This document shows, in pieces, positions 30,301 to 40,000 of a stretch of 40,000 nt of DNA. The notes beneath the pieces are model-generated. The model had not been told where the DNA came from, ran no database searches, and worked only from the letters and a program-made list of their open reading frames with translations. The position numbers were made by a program, and so were the translations under genes. This DNA comes from Prorocentrum cordatum (Eukaryota > Sar > Dinophyceae > Prorocentrales > Prorocentraceae): positions 1-40,000 of the forward strand of contig CAUYUJ010001697.1 of assembly GCA_963575745.1 (NCBI GenBank), in the 5' to 3' direction. How positions within the stretch are numbered: position 1 is the stretch's first letter; every line of letters starts with the position of its first letter.

Positions 30301-30356
30301 GGACGGGAGGGATCGGGTGACGGGGCACAACAGAGAGACCCAAACGTGCTCTTTTC

Positions 30357-30447
30357 TAGGGGGCCACATGCGAACCCTACCCCCACCCCCCACCCTCACC
30401 CTCAGAAATCGTGGGGGGTAGGAGTAGGGTTCGCATGTGGCCCCCTA
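30357..30447. mobile_element. Fold-back element T, complete 91-bp copy
   Basis: The first 24 bases (30357-30380), beginning TAGGGGGCCACATGCGAACC, are exactly inverted at 30424-30447. The short middle is C-rich followed by a G-run. It is the same family as the interrupted copy at 20817-21180. Confidence 0.88.
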
Positions 30448-31034
30448 TTTTCGCGACAAAATCGTCGCAGAAGGTTTGTGGCAGGTGTCGGTCTCCGGGT
30501 GCCGCCTCGGGGCCCCGAAGCGCCAGCCAGGACCCGGCCCACCCCGATCGCCCGTCGGGGCTCGGACCCAGTTACTCCTGGCCGAAAGTCCCCACACTCC
30601 GCTGTCGCGGCCCAAAAAAACGTGTCGGTGAGGCGGGCTGGGCGCTGCGCCTGAGACTTCCTCACCGCTTCCAGGCCCGAAGCCTGAAGTCGACGACCGC
30701 CACACAGTCGAAGGGTCGTTTTGAGATGTTGGCCCTCGCATTAGCGACACGCACATCCGTCGTAAGAGCATGGATATGATTGTGAAAGTGTTCTAGAGTT
30801 CGGACATGTTGATTCCCTTGCACAGCTGTATTTTCGAGCTCGGACCTCTTTATTTTCGTCTGTCGTTCGTTCGTCGTTCGCCGTTCGCCCCCCCCCTGGC
30901 CGCGGAAGGAGACTCCTGGAGGACAGGAGGCGAGAGCCTCCTGTCCCTCGCAGCTCCTGGGTGCAAGAGCCAGGACACGCGTGCCACGTGGTATTGTGAA
31001 AGTAGGGTTCGCGCCCCACGGCCGCGCACATTCG
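30448..31034. other. No gene recognised
   Basis: A short fold-back, CCTGGAGGACAGGAGGCGAG facing CTCCTGTCC, occurs at 30914-30945. Open frames are unremarkable. Confidence 0.45.
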
Positions 31035-31044
31035 TTTAAAAAAG

Positions 31045-31276
31045 CTTGGAGGAGGAGGAGGAGGAGGAGGAGGAGGAGGAGGAGGAGGAGGAGGAGGAGG
31101 AGGAGGAGGAGGAGGAGGAGGAGGGAGGAGGAGGAGGAGGAGGAGGAGGAGGAGGAGGAGGAGGAGGAGGAGGAGGAGGAGGAGGAGGAGGAGGAGGAGG
31201 AGGGGGGGAGGAGGAGGAGGAGGAGGAGGAGGAGGAGGAAGAGGAGGAGGAGGAGGGGGGAGGAGGAGGAGGATGC
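31045..31276. repeat. (GGA)n microsatellite, about 230 bp
   Basis: Almost pure GGA with a few G insertions. Confidence 0.97.
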
Positions 31277-31715
31277 TTGGAGGGTGGCCGCTGTTTCATG
31301 AGGTTCGCGCGCTGGCGCTCGCCTCAACACCGCGACCAATCCTGTGAAAAGCTTGCAACATCTACATGGATGTAAGGAGGACCGTGTTCACAATTGGACC
31401 CTAGCCGTGGCGCCGCGCACCTTCGTTGAAATCATTCAACAACTATAAGGATAGGAGGGAGATCGTATCCAAGATGGGGGATTCGTTTGAGGCTACCCAA
31501 TGCAACGGCCAGAAGGCTGAACCAATGTAACGATTACGCAGATGGAGGGCGGCTCCTTTCAACCTGGGGCTCTAGCTCTAGACCAACACGATGGAAAGAA
31601 CAAGAAGTACAAAAGTGTGCACGAGTTGCACGGCTGAGGTTAGGTCGGGCATGTCCCCCTGCAGGCGGACTTTGGGCGAAAAAAGGTACTTAGAAAATAC
31701 CCCCGAAGATAGTCG
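31277..31715. other. No gene recognised
   Basis: Mixed sequence without recognisable coding motifs. Confidence 0.45.
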
Positions 31716-31774
31716 CACACACACACACACATACCCACACAAACCCACACACACACAAACACACACAAACACAC

Positions 31775-31862
<88 letters not shown>
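31716..31862. repeat. (CA)n then (CAA)n microsatellite
   Basis: CACACA with interruptions to about 31778, then 28 or so CAA repeats. The poly-Asn, poly-Val and poly-Leu frames are artefacts. Confidence 0.97.
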
Positions 31863-32400
31863 AGGTTCCGAAAATCGTCCCCAAACTCTTGTTTGACTAT
31901 GCTCGGACATTCCTCCTGTAGAGGGGCCTGCCCAACCTGAGGCTAGGGGCCCGGCCCCCGCTCACAACGGGGGCCCTCGCGGGACGCAGGCAGCAACGCC
32001 ACGAGCCTGCATGTGGTCGGCCGCCCTGCTCGTGACCGGCCGGGAGGACGAAAGACTGCTCCTCTACAGAGCGGGGCGGTCGCCCGCACGGCGGGCACAA
32101 ATACACGGGCCCTGGGGCGCACAGATCACTCACTCGCTCGGGAGCCGCGCATGGACGGCGCGCATCGGCAAGAGAAGAACTATACACACATGTCTGGGAG
32201 CGGCTATCGTGCCTCGGTGCCTCGGAGCGGCTACCGTGCCTCGGGGCACACGAATGGATAGACACAAATCCCATTCCCCGTATGTTCCCGTCTGTTTTGG
32301 GTCTTCGTGTTCCCCCCCACTTCCCATAGTTTCCACATTGTCCTGGGAATCGACGATGAATTGTGTCTGTGGCTCTTCCCCCCTCCTGAACCAAGCGTGC
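31863..32400 (+). repeat. Dispersed repeat pieces related to 17.1-17.7 kb
   Basis: 31875-31945 matches 17600-17670, and 32260-32370 matches 17105-17240, but in the reverse order along the sequence. Between them two CGGCTA-CGTGCCTCGG units occur in tandem at about 32203 and 32228. Confidence 0.6.
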
Positions 32401-33343
32401 TCGACTTCCAAGAAGGCGCTTCGTGGTGCAATGGGGCGCATGTAAGCTTACGGACGGGACCTGGCGGACGGGAGCGCACATGGCAGAATCAGCCATGCTT
32501 TCTGGGTCTGATTTGGTCTTCCTCCTCCCCCACGACCAAAGAGGAGAAGCGAGTTACCGCAACCATCCACGGCGGGGAGAAAAGTAACAGGAAGGGGGGA
32601 GGGCGAGGACGACGACGAGGACGAGGGATTTTTCAGCATCGACGGAAGCTACCACACCATATCGTGCTGGGTGGCGAGACCAGCACGGGCCTGAGTGCAC
32701 CTGCCGTGAAGCCGCCCACGAGCACGAGCACAGGGCCCTGAGCCGCCACCGCCGCGAGCAAGACGAGGACGAGGGAGAAGAGCGCGAAGGGGACTGGTTA
32801 CCTACCAGACCACCCCAACCCAACCCGAAAACCCGAATTTGACCCGAATTTCGGGTTCGGGGGGGGGTACGGGTTCCATATGTCTTTCCCAGTGCTCCCC
32901 GACCACCCCCCCCACCGGAAGTGGAGGGCAGATGGAGGCCTTCGGGGTGGGTCGGGGCGGTTTGGTGGGCGGTGAGGGACGGGGAGGCCAGGACGAGGAG
33001 AATGACGAGGGCGAGGAGGGCATCTGAAAAAGGTGCTGCTCAGACTCTTGGGCGCCCCCAGACTCTGGGGGTTTGGGGTTGCTCCGACTTTGTCTCTCGC
33101 TGTCCGACTGTGTCTCCTCGCTCCTCCTCGTCCTCGCCGCGAGGACGAGGAGGAGCATCGGAATCCGTGGCCAGGCCAAGGGGCCCCGCCGCGGGCTAAC
33201 CCCCCCGCGCGCGGGCGGCGCGCGCCGGCGGGGCCGCGGCCCGAGGGCCTTGCCGCTCAGCAGCTTGCTCGGCAGGTCCCTCGGGGTCCACCTGCCGCCC
33301 CCGCCGGCAGGAGGGGTGCGGAGGGCGAGGACGGTGGTGAGCA
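32401..33343. other. No gene recognised
   Basis: Contains AACCCGAA/TTCGGGTT fold-back words at 32823-32860 and repeated TCCTCGTCCTCG words. The frames are Pro/Arg/Ser-rich without motifs. Confidence 0.45.
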
Positions 33344-33455
33344 TGTTTTCCACCACCACCACCATAAGTTGGAGGGAGGAGGAGGAGGAGGAGAAGGAGG
33401 AGGAGGAGGAGGAGGACCCCCCCTCTCCAACTCATGGTGGTGGTGGTGGAAAACA
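33344..33455. mobile_element. Fold-back element with (GGA)n in its loop
   Basis: TGTTTTCCACCACCACCACC and then ATAAGTTGGAG (33344-33374) is inverted at 33425-33455 with one mismatch. The 50-base loop is a GGA/GAGGA microsatellite. Confidence 0.85.
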
Positions 33456-33525
33456 CGCCCATCAGACGGGGGGAGGGGCGGGAGGGAGACGAGGACGAAT
33501 GAGCGGCGGTAGAGGGAAACAATCA

Positions 33526-33650
33526 GTGAACACCCCCCCTGCCCCCCAAAAACTCAAAGTTGGCACGCGGGGGGGGGAGACTGCGGTCGAGGTGCAGCTC
33601 ATCAGACCCGCCGCCAACTTTGAACACTGGGGGGAGGGGGAGGCGTTCAC
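33526..33650. mobile_element. 125-bp MITE-like fold-back
   Basis: Ends GTGAACACCCCCCCTGCCCC and GGGGGAGGGGGAGGCGTTCAC are inverse copies, and inside them CAAAGTTGGC and GCCAACTTTG are exact inverses. No coding capacity. Confidence 0.75.
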
Positions 33651-33924
33651 AGATGAATGTGGCATGAGTGTTCGCTATTTTTTCCCGAGGCCTGGAGCAC
33701 GGGGTAAAGTCAGCCCGTATACAGTGGGGGCGCGCAGCGAGAAACCACATGCTCTCCTTCAGGGCATCCTGGGTTCCTTCGCTCCGCGCGCTGCGCGGCG
33801 ACGTCCCGCGGCCGTTGAAGGAGCTGCTGCGTTCAGAGAGTGCTCCAGGATTCCCCTCCGGTGCACTTCGCGCGCAGGTTTGGAGGGTCGGGTTTCTTGC
33901 GAAGGTTTCTTGCGGCCGCGCTCG

Positions 33925-34095
33925 CACTGTAAGAAGGTCGCACGACATGGACGCAGGGGCCTTGGAAGGCCATGCTGACACTTTGCGAGCGGGGCGCGGC
34001 CAGCAAGAGCGGCCAAGGACGGGCCGAAGGGGAAGGATGCAAGGGCAACCTTGGAAAATTGCTCATCCTTACCATGCGGGTTGACTGTAGGGATG
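33925..34095. repeat. Dispersed repeat, second copy of 20060-20225
   Basis: See 20060-20225. Same orientation and collinear over the whole length. Confidence 0.85.
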
Positions 34096-34220
34096 ACGGG
34101 GAGGAACACCGAGCCCGCTATGAGCTCAAAAGGTGCCCGAACCCGCTAAGTACTGGAGACTACAGGGGGCAGCTTGCGGGAAATCCGTGCTGCCAGAACC
34201 CAGTGGCTGTCGGGACAGTA

Positions 34221-34341
34221 CATGGACAAAAGATTCGAACCCTCACACACTCGAGAGTGATGGTCATCACCCCCCAGCCCCCGAAATAAATGCTGATTTT
34301 ACCATGGGTGATGGTTTGGGGTTCGAATATGTTTGTCCATC
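34221..34341. mobile_element. 120-bp fold-back with ATGGACAAA ends
   Basis: CATGGACAAAAGATTCGAACCC at the left (given here as one arm of 22 bases, 34221-34242, with key words ATGGACAAA and TTCGAACCC) is inverted at about 34318-34341. A third related arm, GGGTTCGAAC-TACTGTCCAT, occurs at about 34412-34432. Confidence 0.7.
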
Positions 34342-34432
34342 CAGGCCCTCTCCAATGCCGCACCCTCAACATCAATTTGGAGGGTCCGGGGGGGGGAATC
34401 TTGCGCCGCAGGGTTCGAACTTACTGTCCATA

Positions 34433-35080
34433 TACGGGAGGACGGGGAGGAGGAGGTAGAGCGAGGGAAGCGGCAGTGGGCGACACAAACCACGAGAGCC
34501 GCCCAGTGGGACAAGGTCCTCCCCCAAGGGGCTCACTGGCCGACCTCGGTCTGGAGTTGGTCTGTCCCATCCCCATGATGAGGAGTCGTTGTCTGGGCGG
34601 GGGGGGGGATCTCGCGCTTCCTCTTGCCGGCGTCTATGCGCGCTAGCCTGCTGGACTGGCTCGCCCCGCACATTGTCCTCTCGGTCTTCTCGCTGCTTTC
34701 CGACTCGCCAGAGAGAGCACTGGCAGTAGGCATCCTTCCCCTCCATCACCGCCCAGCTTTCCTTGCCCCTCGCGTTCCGTGGCATCGTCATGTCCTGTGC
34801 TTTCTATTGCTACTGTGGGAGGTTGGGGAGGAGTTGAAGGTGGTCAGGTGGGTGCCTCTCTTCCATCGTCTCTCTTGTGCAGTGCTGCGAGAGCGCGGGC
34901 GCTGGCGGGGAGCGTCATCTCCCGCGATGCTGACGTCCCGAGCGAGCGCTCCAGCGGCCTGCCTAAGATCGGGGGCGCGCAAACATTTTTGATTCGCGGG
35001 TCGAGAGCGCACCTCTTCCGGGCGAAGCTAAGCGGGCCGCGCGAAGCTTGAATGAACCAGCAAACAGGGATTAGCGATTC
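34433..35080. other. No gene recognised
   Basis: Open frames on both strands around 34530-34790 look protein-like in composition but match no family I know and have no matched splice sites. Confidence 0.4.
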
Positions 35081-35110
35081 ATGGATTTGGCGCGCGGTCG
35101 CCAAATCCAT
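35081..35110. repeat. Perfect 12-bp hairpin
   Basis: ATGGATTTGGCG (35081-35092) and CGCCAAATCCAT (35099-35110) are exact inverses around a 6-base loop, with partial pairing further out. Confidence 0.85.
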
Positions 35111-35910
35111 GGATCGGAGGAGGTACCCTCCCCACAATTCCGCTGGTGCCGCCTCGTCTGGCCGCGAAAATCCGCGATTTCCCATGGAAACGGGACCCGT
35201 CGCTGGTCCACGCCCCCTTGCAAACCGCTCGCCGTGGCCTGCTGAGATCCTCGTAAGCGGCTGCTGGCCCCGACCCACGCCCCAGGGGGGAGACGAGGGA
35301 AGGACGAGGAGGGAGCCACGGCGAGTCGGGGGCTGGATTCAAGGTGGGAGGGAGAGGGGAGGACGGGGGGGGGCAACGAGTGGGGGAGCGGGGAAGCAAA
35401 AACAGCACCCGCAACACGACGCCTTGGGGAACCCGCCAGCGCGCCACTGCTGAAGGAACACCAGGACTGTAGCGAAGCGAAGCGAAGGCGCCAGAGTCGG
35501 GCACACTGGTGTGCCCGTGCCCTTTTGGGCATGGCGCAGGAGGCCGTGGCCCCATGTAGCGTGCGAGTAAAAGTCGCGGAAAAAGTGCTGCAGAAACCAG
35601 TGCACAAAGAAGGTAAGGAACACTATGCGTACAAACCGGAAGAAGGAGGGCGTGGTAGAAGATGTTCGCGGACCAGATCAGAATCGAATCGGTGCAGTCG
35701 GTGTCCTTGCTGATGCTGTTAATGGTCGGTGGTGGTCGGTGCTGTGTGTTGGTGTTGCTGTTGTGTTTCTGTCGGTGTCGGCGGTCGATGGTGTTGGCGC
35801 TGGAGGTAAGAACGGTTCCTGGAAATTCCAAAGGGCTGTAGACGAAAACCAAAGCGCAACACGCGGGCGGGCTCCCGACGGCAGCGTTCCCTCCCGAGGG
35901 AGGGGGAGGG
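35111..35910. other. No gene recognised
   Basis: A GGGCACAC-TG-GTGTGCCC palindrome lies at about 35497-35514. GAAG|GTAAGGAA at about 35611 is donor-like, but the short upstream frame has no family match. Confidence 0.4.
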
Positions 35911-36055
35911 TCGGCGGCGACGATAGGGGCGAATGGCCCAGGGGCGGGCATTGCACGCATTCGCCCGGGAGCCTCGCCGAAGACATGGATCGTCGGCGCC
36001 CCTGGATACTTGTATTGCTCACCCCTGGGCTCTTCGCCCCTGTCGCCGCCTCCGA
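35911..36055. mobile_element. MITE family G, copy C
   Basis: TCGGCGGCGACGATAGGGGC, then GAATGGCCCAGGGG at the left, is inverted at the right (CCCCTGGGCTCTTCGCCCCT, then GTCGCCGCC). The interior is GCATTGCACGCATTCGCCCG with a GCCGAAGACATGG-like block, as in copies A and B. It lies immediately 3' of the hydrolase exon on the minus strand. Confidence 0.8.
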
Positions 36056-36080
36056 GAGGGGGAGGAAGCCCCGCCCCCCG

Positions 36081-36182
36081 CATGTGCAGCTTGCCGGCGC
36101 AGCGGGCCGCCAGCTGGGCGCCGATGGAGTGGCCCACGAATCGCACGGCGCCACCAGCAAAGTCCCTCGCCGGGGCGGGCAA
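36081..36182 (-). CDS. Exon fragment of an alpha/beta hydrolase (lipase-like)
   Basis: After a CGCCTGAG acceptor the frame reads LPAPARDFAGGAVRF, then VGHSIGAQLAARCAGKLHM. GHSIG fits the GHSxG nucleophile elbow of alpha/beta hydrolases, with a beta-strand-like VRFV before it and a small-residue helix after it, as the fold requires. The serine would be the catalytic nucleophile. Other exons (oxyanion strand before, acid and His after) could not be found, so this is either one exon of a split gene or a relic. MITE G copy C starts about 26 bases beyond, and could lie in the following intron. A chance motif is possible, because GHSxG is short. Confidence 0.45.
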
Positions 36183-36729
36183 CTCAGGCGCGGCCTCGCC
36201 TCTTGCTGCTCGTCAAAATCAACCCCAAAAATGTTTTACGTGGCTGAAGTGTTTGTGGGGAGATGCTGGACAGAGTAGCGGTGACTGCGAGGTAATTGTA
36301 TGCGATGCCCCGCCAATGTCGGTCATCATCAAACTTCCGAGTCGTTCCCAGACCACTTTTGCCCTGGCAACGACATTGGAGGAGCGTCTATCGACATTGA
36401 AGAGCGCGCCGACATCGCAGGGGCGTGATCGCCATTATTGAGGTTAATTTTGACGAGGGTGATACGATTCCTGATCCTCCTCCAATTCCTTCTCCGCTCC
36501 CCCTCACCTGTCCTCCGCCTCGGCATACATATTCAGGTTCGAATATTCTTATAACGGGAAACCCCGGGTGACCCCGGGTGACCCCCCCCCCTACATAAAT
36601 TCGGCCTTGGGCGGTCCCACCTACGTGAAATTCGAAATTTCGGTTCCGGGAGCCTCTCCGAGCCACCCTACGCCGATCGGGCAGGCCCACGATCGCTTCC
36701 CGGACGATCCCGCGGAGGCCCGAGATGGC
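36183..36729. other. No gene recognised
   Basis: Presumed flank or intron upstream of the hydrolase exon. Contains tandem CCCCGGGTGACC units at about 36562-36585. Confidence 0.4.
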
Positions 36730-37560
36730 CCAAGACCGCTCCAGAATAGCTCATGAGCACTCGTAGAATGCGCAAAGTGGCATCAAGACGGCCCAAGAGG
36801 CTCCCAAGACGCCCCAAGAGGCCGCCAAGGAGACCCCCAAGATACAAAAATCGTCCACTTTTTGTGGGAAAACGTATATTGTAGCATACTCGCTTCTTTG
36901 GTCTTCACAGCGTCCAAGACGGCCCAGAAGGCCCACAAGATGACCCCAAGACGGCCTAAAAAAATTCGACAAGGACCCCTAGACGGCCCCAGAGGGCCCG
37001 AACACGGCACAAGAGAGTCCCAAGACGGCACAAGAGAAGCCCACAAGGACCCCCAACAGCTCCCGAGACAGCCCCGAGAAGGCCACAGGAGGCCCCCAAG
37101 AGGGCTCCAAGACGGCCCATGTCCCCCCAGACAGCCCAAGAAACTCCCGGGAGGGCCCACGAAGGCCGCCATACAGCCCCCCCAAAAAAACCCAAAAAAA
37201 AAACCCACGATACGCCCAAGATGGCCCACAGACAGCCCAAGACGCTCCCAAGAAATCCCAAGACAGTTCCGAGAAGCGTTTCAAGAAGGCTCCGAAAATC
37301 AAAAAGGTTCAATGTCATATACGTTTTGGATGAGTTTGGCCCGTTTCGCTTTCTCGGCTTTCCGACGCTCCGCAACTGCCCGAGAAGTCCCCAAAAACCC
37401 CCCGAAGAGGCATACGAATTCCCCACGCGAGCACCAAGACGGCCCAAGACGGCCTCAACACGGCCCAAGGACGCCCAAGACGGCCCCAGAACCCCCCGTG
37501 ACGACCCCAAGAGAAGCCCAAGGGATCCCCGAGGAACCCCAGGGTCTCCCCAACGGTCCC
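36730..37560 (+). repeat. CCCAAGACGG-type degenerate repeat block
   Basis: GGCCCAAGACGGCC, CCAAGAGGCTCC and related units in the plus orientation. A less repetitive interval at about 36845-36915 and another at 37290-37370 resemble the breaks in the 5-kb and 24-kb blocks. Confidence 0.75.
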
Positions 37561-37563
37561 CCT

Positions 37564-38122
37564 GTGAGACTTACGAGCCCTGTGAACCTCAAGAGCCCCA
37601 TGAGCCCATGAGCCCTATGAGCCCTATGAGCCCTACGCGCCCTCTGAACCCTACGAGCCCCGTGAGCCCCTCGCAGCCCAATCAGCCTTATGAGCCCTAT
37701 GAGCCCTATGAAACTTCTGAGCTTTACAAGCCTCATGAGCCTTCCAAGCCCTATGAGCCCGATGAGCCCTATGAACCCTTGTGAGCCCTATGAGCCCTAT
37801 GACCCCTATGAGAGCCCTGTGAGCCCTATGAGTCCTACGTGCCCTATTGGCCCTATGAGCCCCATGAGCTCTATCAGCCCTACGAGCCCTATGAGCCCTG
37901 CGAGTGCTATGAACTCGGCGAGCCCTATGAGGCTCATGAGTCAATGAGCCCTATGAGCCCTACGAGAGACTCATGGGCCCTACGAACACCATGAGCCCTA
38001 TGAGCCCTATACGATCACGAGTCCTTTGGCCCCCGGTGAGCCCCATCAGCCCTATGAGCCCAACGAGGCCTATGAGCTCTATGAGCCCATGAGCTCTATG
38101 AGCCCTATGAGCCTCATGGGCC
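37564..38122 (+). repeat. (GAGCCCTAT)n 9-bp minisatellite, block 1
   Basis: About 60 degenerate copies. It encodes Met-Ser-Pro or Glu-Pro-Tyr repeats in the plus frames and Arg-Ala-His on the minus strand, none of which starts or ends convincingly. Confidence 0.92.
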
Positions 38123-38378
38123 TTCTGAATGACATTGCGAGAGGCACTGCCAAGGCCTCTCGGTCGGGCCACATCCCTGCTCGCATCCAAGCACCTATCC
38201 AACGTCGTTGTCCTTCTCTTCGCTCCCCTTCTCCCTCACTCTCTGCCTCCTTCACCTCCTGCGTTATCCTGCTTCATTATGCTACCCCTCCTCCCTCGTG
38301 TGCTTTTCTGCTACTTCTTCTTTCGCACATATGCTGCTGGCATTACTTCAGTAGCCCCTCGGCTCGAACTTCTTTCGC
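38123..38378. other. Pyrimidine-rich leader to the broken frame
   Basis: CT-rich from about 38205 to 38330 with no gene recognised. It could contain splice or trans-splice acceptor signals for the frame that follows. Confidence 0.4.
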
Positions 38379-39638
38379 TTGCGCTCTGCTTCCTGTCCAT
38401 ACCTCACGGCAGCAAACCAAGCCCCCAAACGCAAGTGTCGATGTTCAGACGGTGACGCGCCCCCTTTGACCACCATCGACGATGGTATTTTTGCGGCATC
38501 GTGGGCGACTCTTTCGTCCACTTGCCAGGACAATGACGTTCCACGCGGCGGAGCCCGCGGCATCTTACTCGGACGTTTGGCCACGCTGCGGACGGAGCCC
38601 AACCCACCGCCGCGCACAGATGCCTCCTGGGCTCTTCAGAAAATTCGGACACTGGAGGCTGAGCTCCTCGGACTACGCACGGGGAACGACGCCGATGCCG
38701 AACTCCCCTCCGTAGACCGCGCCCTCGCCATCGAGGATGCGCCGGTGACGCTCCCCATCGCCGGCAAGCCCCTGGCCGTGGACGCCCAGGCTTAGTTACC
38801 GGAAGGTCCTGGCCCTGCCGGAGAACCACCCTGGAGACCCGACCCAGAATTCGACGATTTCGCAGACAATCTTTGTCGGGACGCTTCGGCTGCGTTGTCC
38901 GCGTTGACTCGCATGGACCAGCGCGCCGACGCGGTCACCATGTACCACGCGCACGACACACTTCGGTCCAACCTGGCGCGCACCGAATCCCACGCACCGC
39001 GGTGGCTGTCCTTGCTGCACATCGCGCCTCGCCGTCGACCTGTTTGCGCCGCGTTGGCGGCGTTAGCCGCAACCTCCTCCGAGCCAATTAGAGGCCAACG
39101 CACACGCCATGGCGGACGCCATCCGCACCTACCCCGCGAAAGAGACTCGCTGGGACACGTCGCGCCCAGCGGGGGGCACAACCGTTCTGGACCAACTCCT
39201 GCGTAGCCCCATGGGCTTAGACAGCCTGCTCGACCACGCCAGCGCCATCGCCGATTTGCAGCCTGAGGCCAGAACACCACGAGCCCTCGACCTGACCCTC
39301 GAAACGTCCACGACGAAACTTCCCGTCTTGCACGCGGGGTGCAAATACACCCGGGGCACCATTTGCGGCTTATCGACGCCCTGGCTTCCAGGACGGTTGA
39401 CACAGAATGGTATGTCGACGATTGGGACACAATCGTGCCCCACCTCCCTGGAGCATCCGAGGGCGCAGCCGAGTTGGGCATCCTGAACTTCGCTGCGGCG
39501 CGCCACTACCTGAAGTGGATGAATAATCGCTTCGACGCAGGACAAAAACCACTCCGACTTCGGGACCTCACAATGGCTTTTTGCCTCCGTCCGCGCCAGC
39601 CCAAACTGCACAAAGACGAAGGCGTGCCGTTCACCTAG
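38379..39638 (+). pseudogene. Frameshifted or spliced reading frame of unknown function, about 420 codons
   Basis: One continuous protein-like stretch can be followed through changes of frame. Frame 1 (38379 onward) contains ALQKIRTLEAELLGLRTGN, a short coiled-coil-like heptad run, and hits a TAG at 38793. The same frame resumes with DASAALSALTRMDQRADAVT. Near 39080 it shifts to SQLEANAHAMADAIRTYPAK and LRSPMGLDSLLDHASAIADL. At the G-run at 39335-39339 it shifts back, as if one G were missing, to VQIHPGHHLRLIDALASRTV and then AAARHYLKWMNNRFDAGQKP, ending at TAG 39636. No ATG opens the first part. Decay, introns or homopolymer sequencing errors would all fit. No family recognised. Confidence 0.5.
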
Positions 39639-39855
39639 CACGAGTGCTGACCGCCCCGCGACATGACCGCCTCGCCGCCTTGCGCTCTTTCTCCCCTCCC
39701 CTTCCTCTCACTGCTCTCCTCTGCCTTCTCCACCATGCTTGCGCTCCTTCCTCTTCCGCCAGTCTGGGGCTGGAGACAAAACCTCGAGGCACTGGAGAAT
39801 GTGGTCTGCATTTACTTTTCGGCAGTTTCGGCCTCTTTCCATCATTCCCTCTCTA
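39639..39855. other. Short pyrimidine-rich interval; no gene recognised
   Basis: CT-rich sequence between the stop of the broken frame and the second minisatellite block. Confidence 0.45.
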
Positions 39856-40000
39856 AGCCCTATGAGCCCCATGAGCTATCTGGGCTCTGCGAGCCCCATG
39901 AGCCCTTCTGAACCTCATGAGCCCTACGAGCCAGATGAGCCCTATGAGCCAGCGAAGCCCTATGAGCCCTATGCGCCCAGTGAGCCTCACGAGCCCCATG
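39856..40000 (+). repeat. (GAGCCCTAT)n 9-bp minisatellite, block 2
   Basis: Same unit and orientation as block 1, running off the window edge. The 1.7-kb segment 38123-39855 therefore interrupts, or separates, two blocks of one minisatellite. Confidence 0.9.

Noticed and set aside
34221-34345. tRNA gene suggested by GGTTCGAA
   Set aside because: No A box, cloverleaf or acceptor stem could be drawn. The motif lies in the arms of a fold-back element.
35525-35713. Short plus-strand frame MAQEAVAPCSVRVKVAEKVL followed by a GTAAGG donor-like site
   Set aside because: It has no family match and no acceptor exon downstream. A single donor-like site is not enough.
37564-38122. Met-Ser-Pro repeat protein
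   Set aside because: It is simply the translation of a 9-bp minisatellite with irregular indels. The same unit recurs at 39.86 kb without gene context.
39400-39430. YVDD in the broken frame, recalling the reverse-transcriptase active site
   Set aside because: Context is EWYVDDWD, without the hydrophobic strands that surround the motif in reverse transcriptases, and no other polymerase block is present.

Overview
This looks like a nuclear window from a dinoflagellate. The evidence is: (1) a gene whose introns start with GA, GT and GC rather than only GT; (2) a degenerate copy of the dinoflagellate spliced leader just upstream of that gene's start codon; (3) GC-rich, gene-poor sequence full of minisatellites, microsatellites and short fold-back elements. 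I cannot name the genus. Nothing looks bacterial or viral.

Only one gene can be read from end to end. On the minus strand, 4244 down to 688, six exons encode a flavocytochrome b2-type L-2-hydroxyacid (lactate) dehydrogenase of about 515 residues: a cytochrome b5 domain, an Ala/Pro-rich linker and an FMN-binding alpha-hydroxy-acid dehydrogenase domain, with the expected heme and catalytic residues. The remarkable part is the introns. Short direct repeats lie at the splice junctions, terminal inverted repeats lie just inside several introns, and two introns contain near-identical copies of one element. Another intron-borne element has a relative at about 21 kb, outside any gene I can see. With the spliced-leader relic, this suggests a gene that passed through mRNA, was reinserted as cDNA, and then gained introns from transposon-like introners.

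Other coding signals are fragments: a GHSxG (alpha/beta hydrolase) exon near 36.1 kb; a possible multi-exon gene of unknown function at 25.0-26.2 kb; a weak exon candidate at 20.2-20.4 kb; and a frameshifted reading frame at 38.4-39.6 kb. The rest is repeat. By region: 4.7-7 kb degenerate CCCAAGAGG-type repeat and dispersed repeats; 7.06-8.02 kb a 77-bp minisatellite; 8.2-9.1 kb a degenerate repeat; 9.64-14.68 kb three arrays of a ~100-104-bp minisatellite with a duplicated flank; 14.7-16.45 kb a duplicated ~0.5-kb segment; 16.45-17.55 kb a 90-bp tandem repeat and simple repeats; 18.2-21.2 kb a cluster of fold-back elements, one nested in another; 23.4-24.6 kb simple repeats; 26.3-28.3 kb tandem duplications, large palindromes and a (GGA)n tract; 29.0-30.1 kb the CCCAAGAGG-type repeat in the opposite orientation; 30.4-36 kb more fold-backs, (GGA)n and (CAA)n; 36.7-40 kb the CCCAAGAGG repeat again, then a 9-bp minisatellite flanking the broken reading frame.

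Most long open frames in the window are artefacts of GC-rich tandem repeats that lack stop codons and are not annotated as genes. Percent identities and copy counts were judged by eye.
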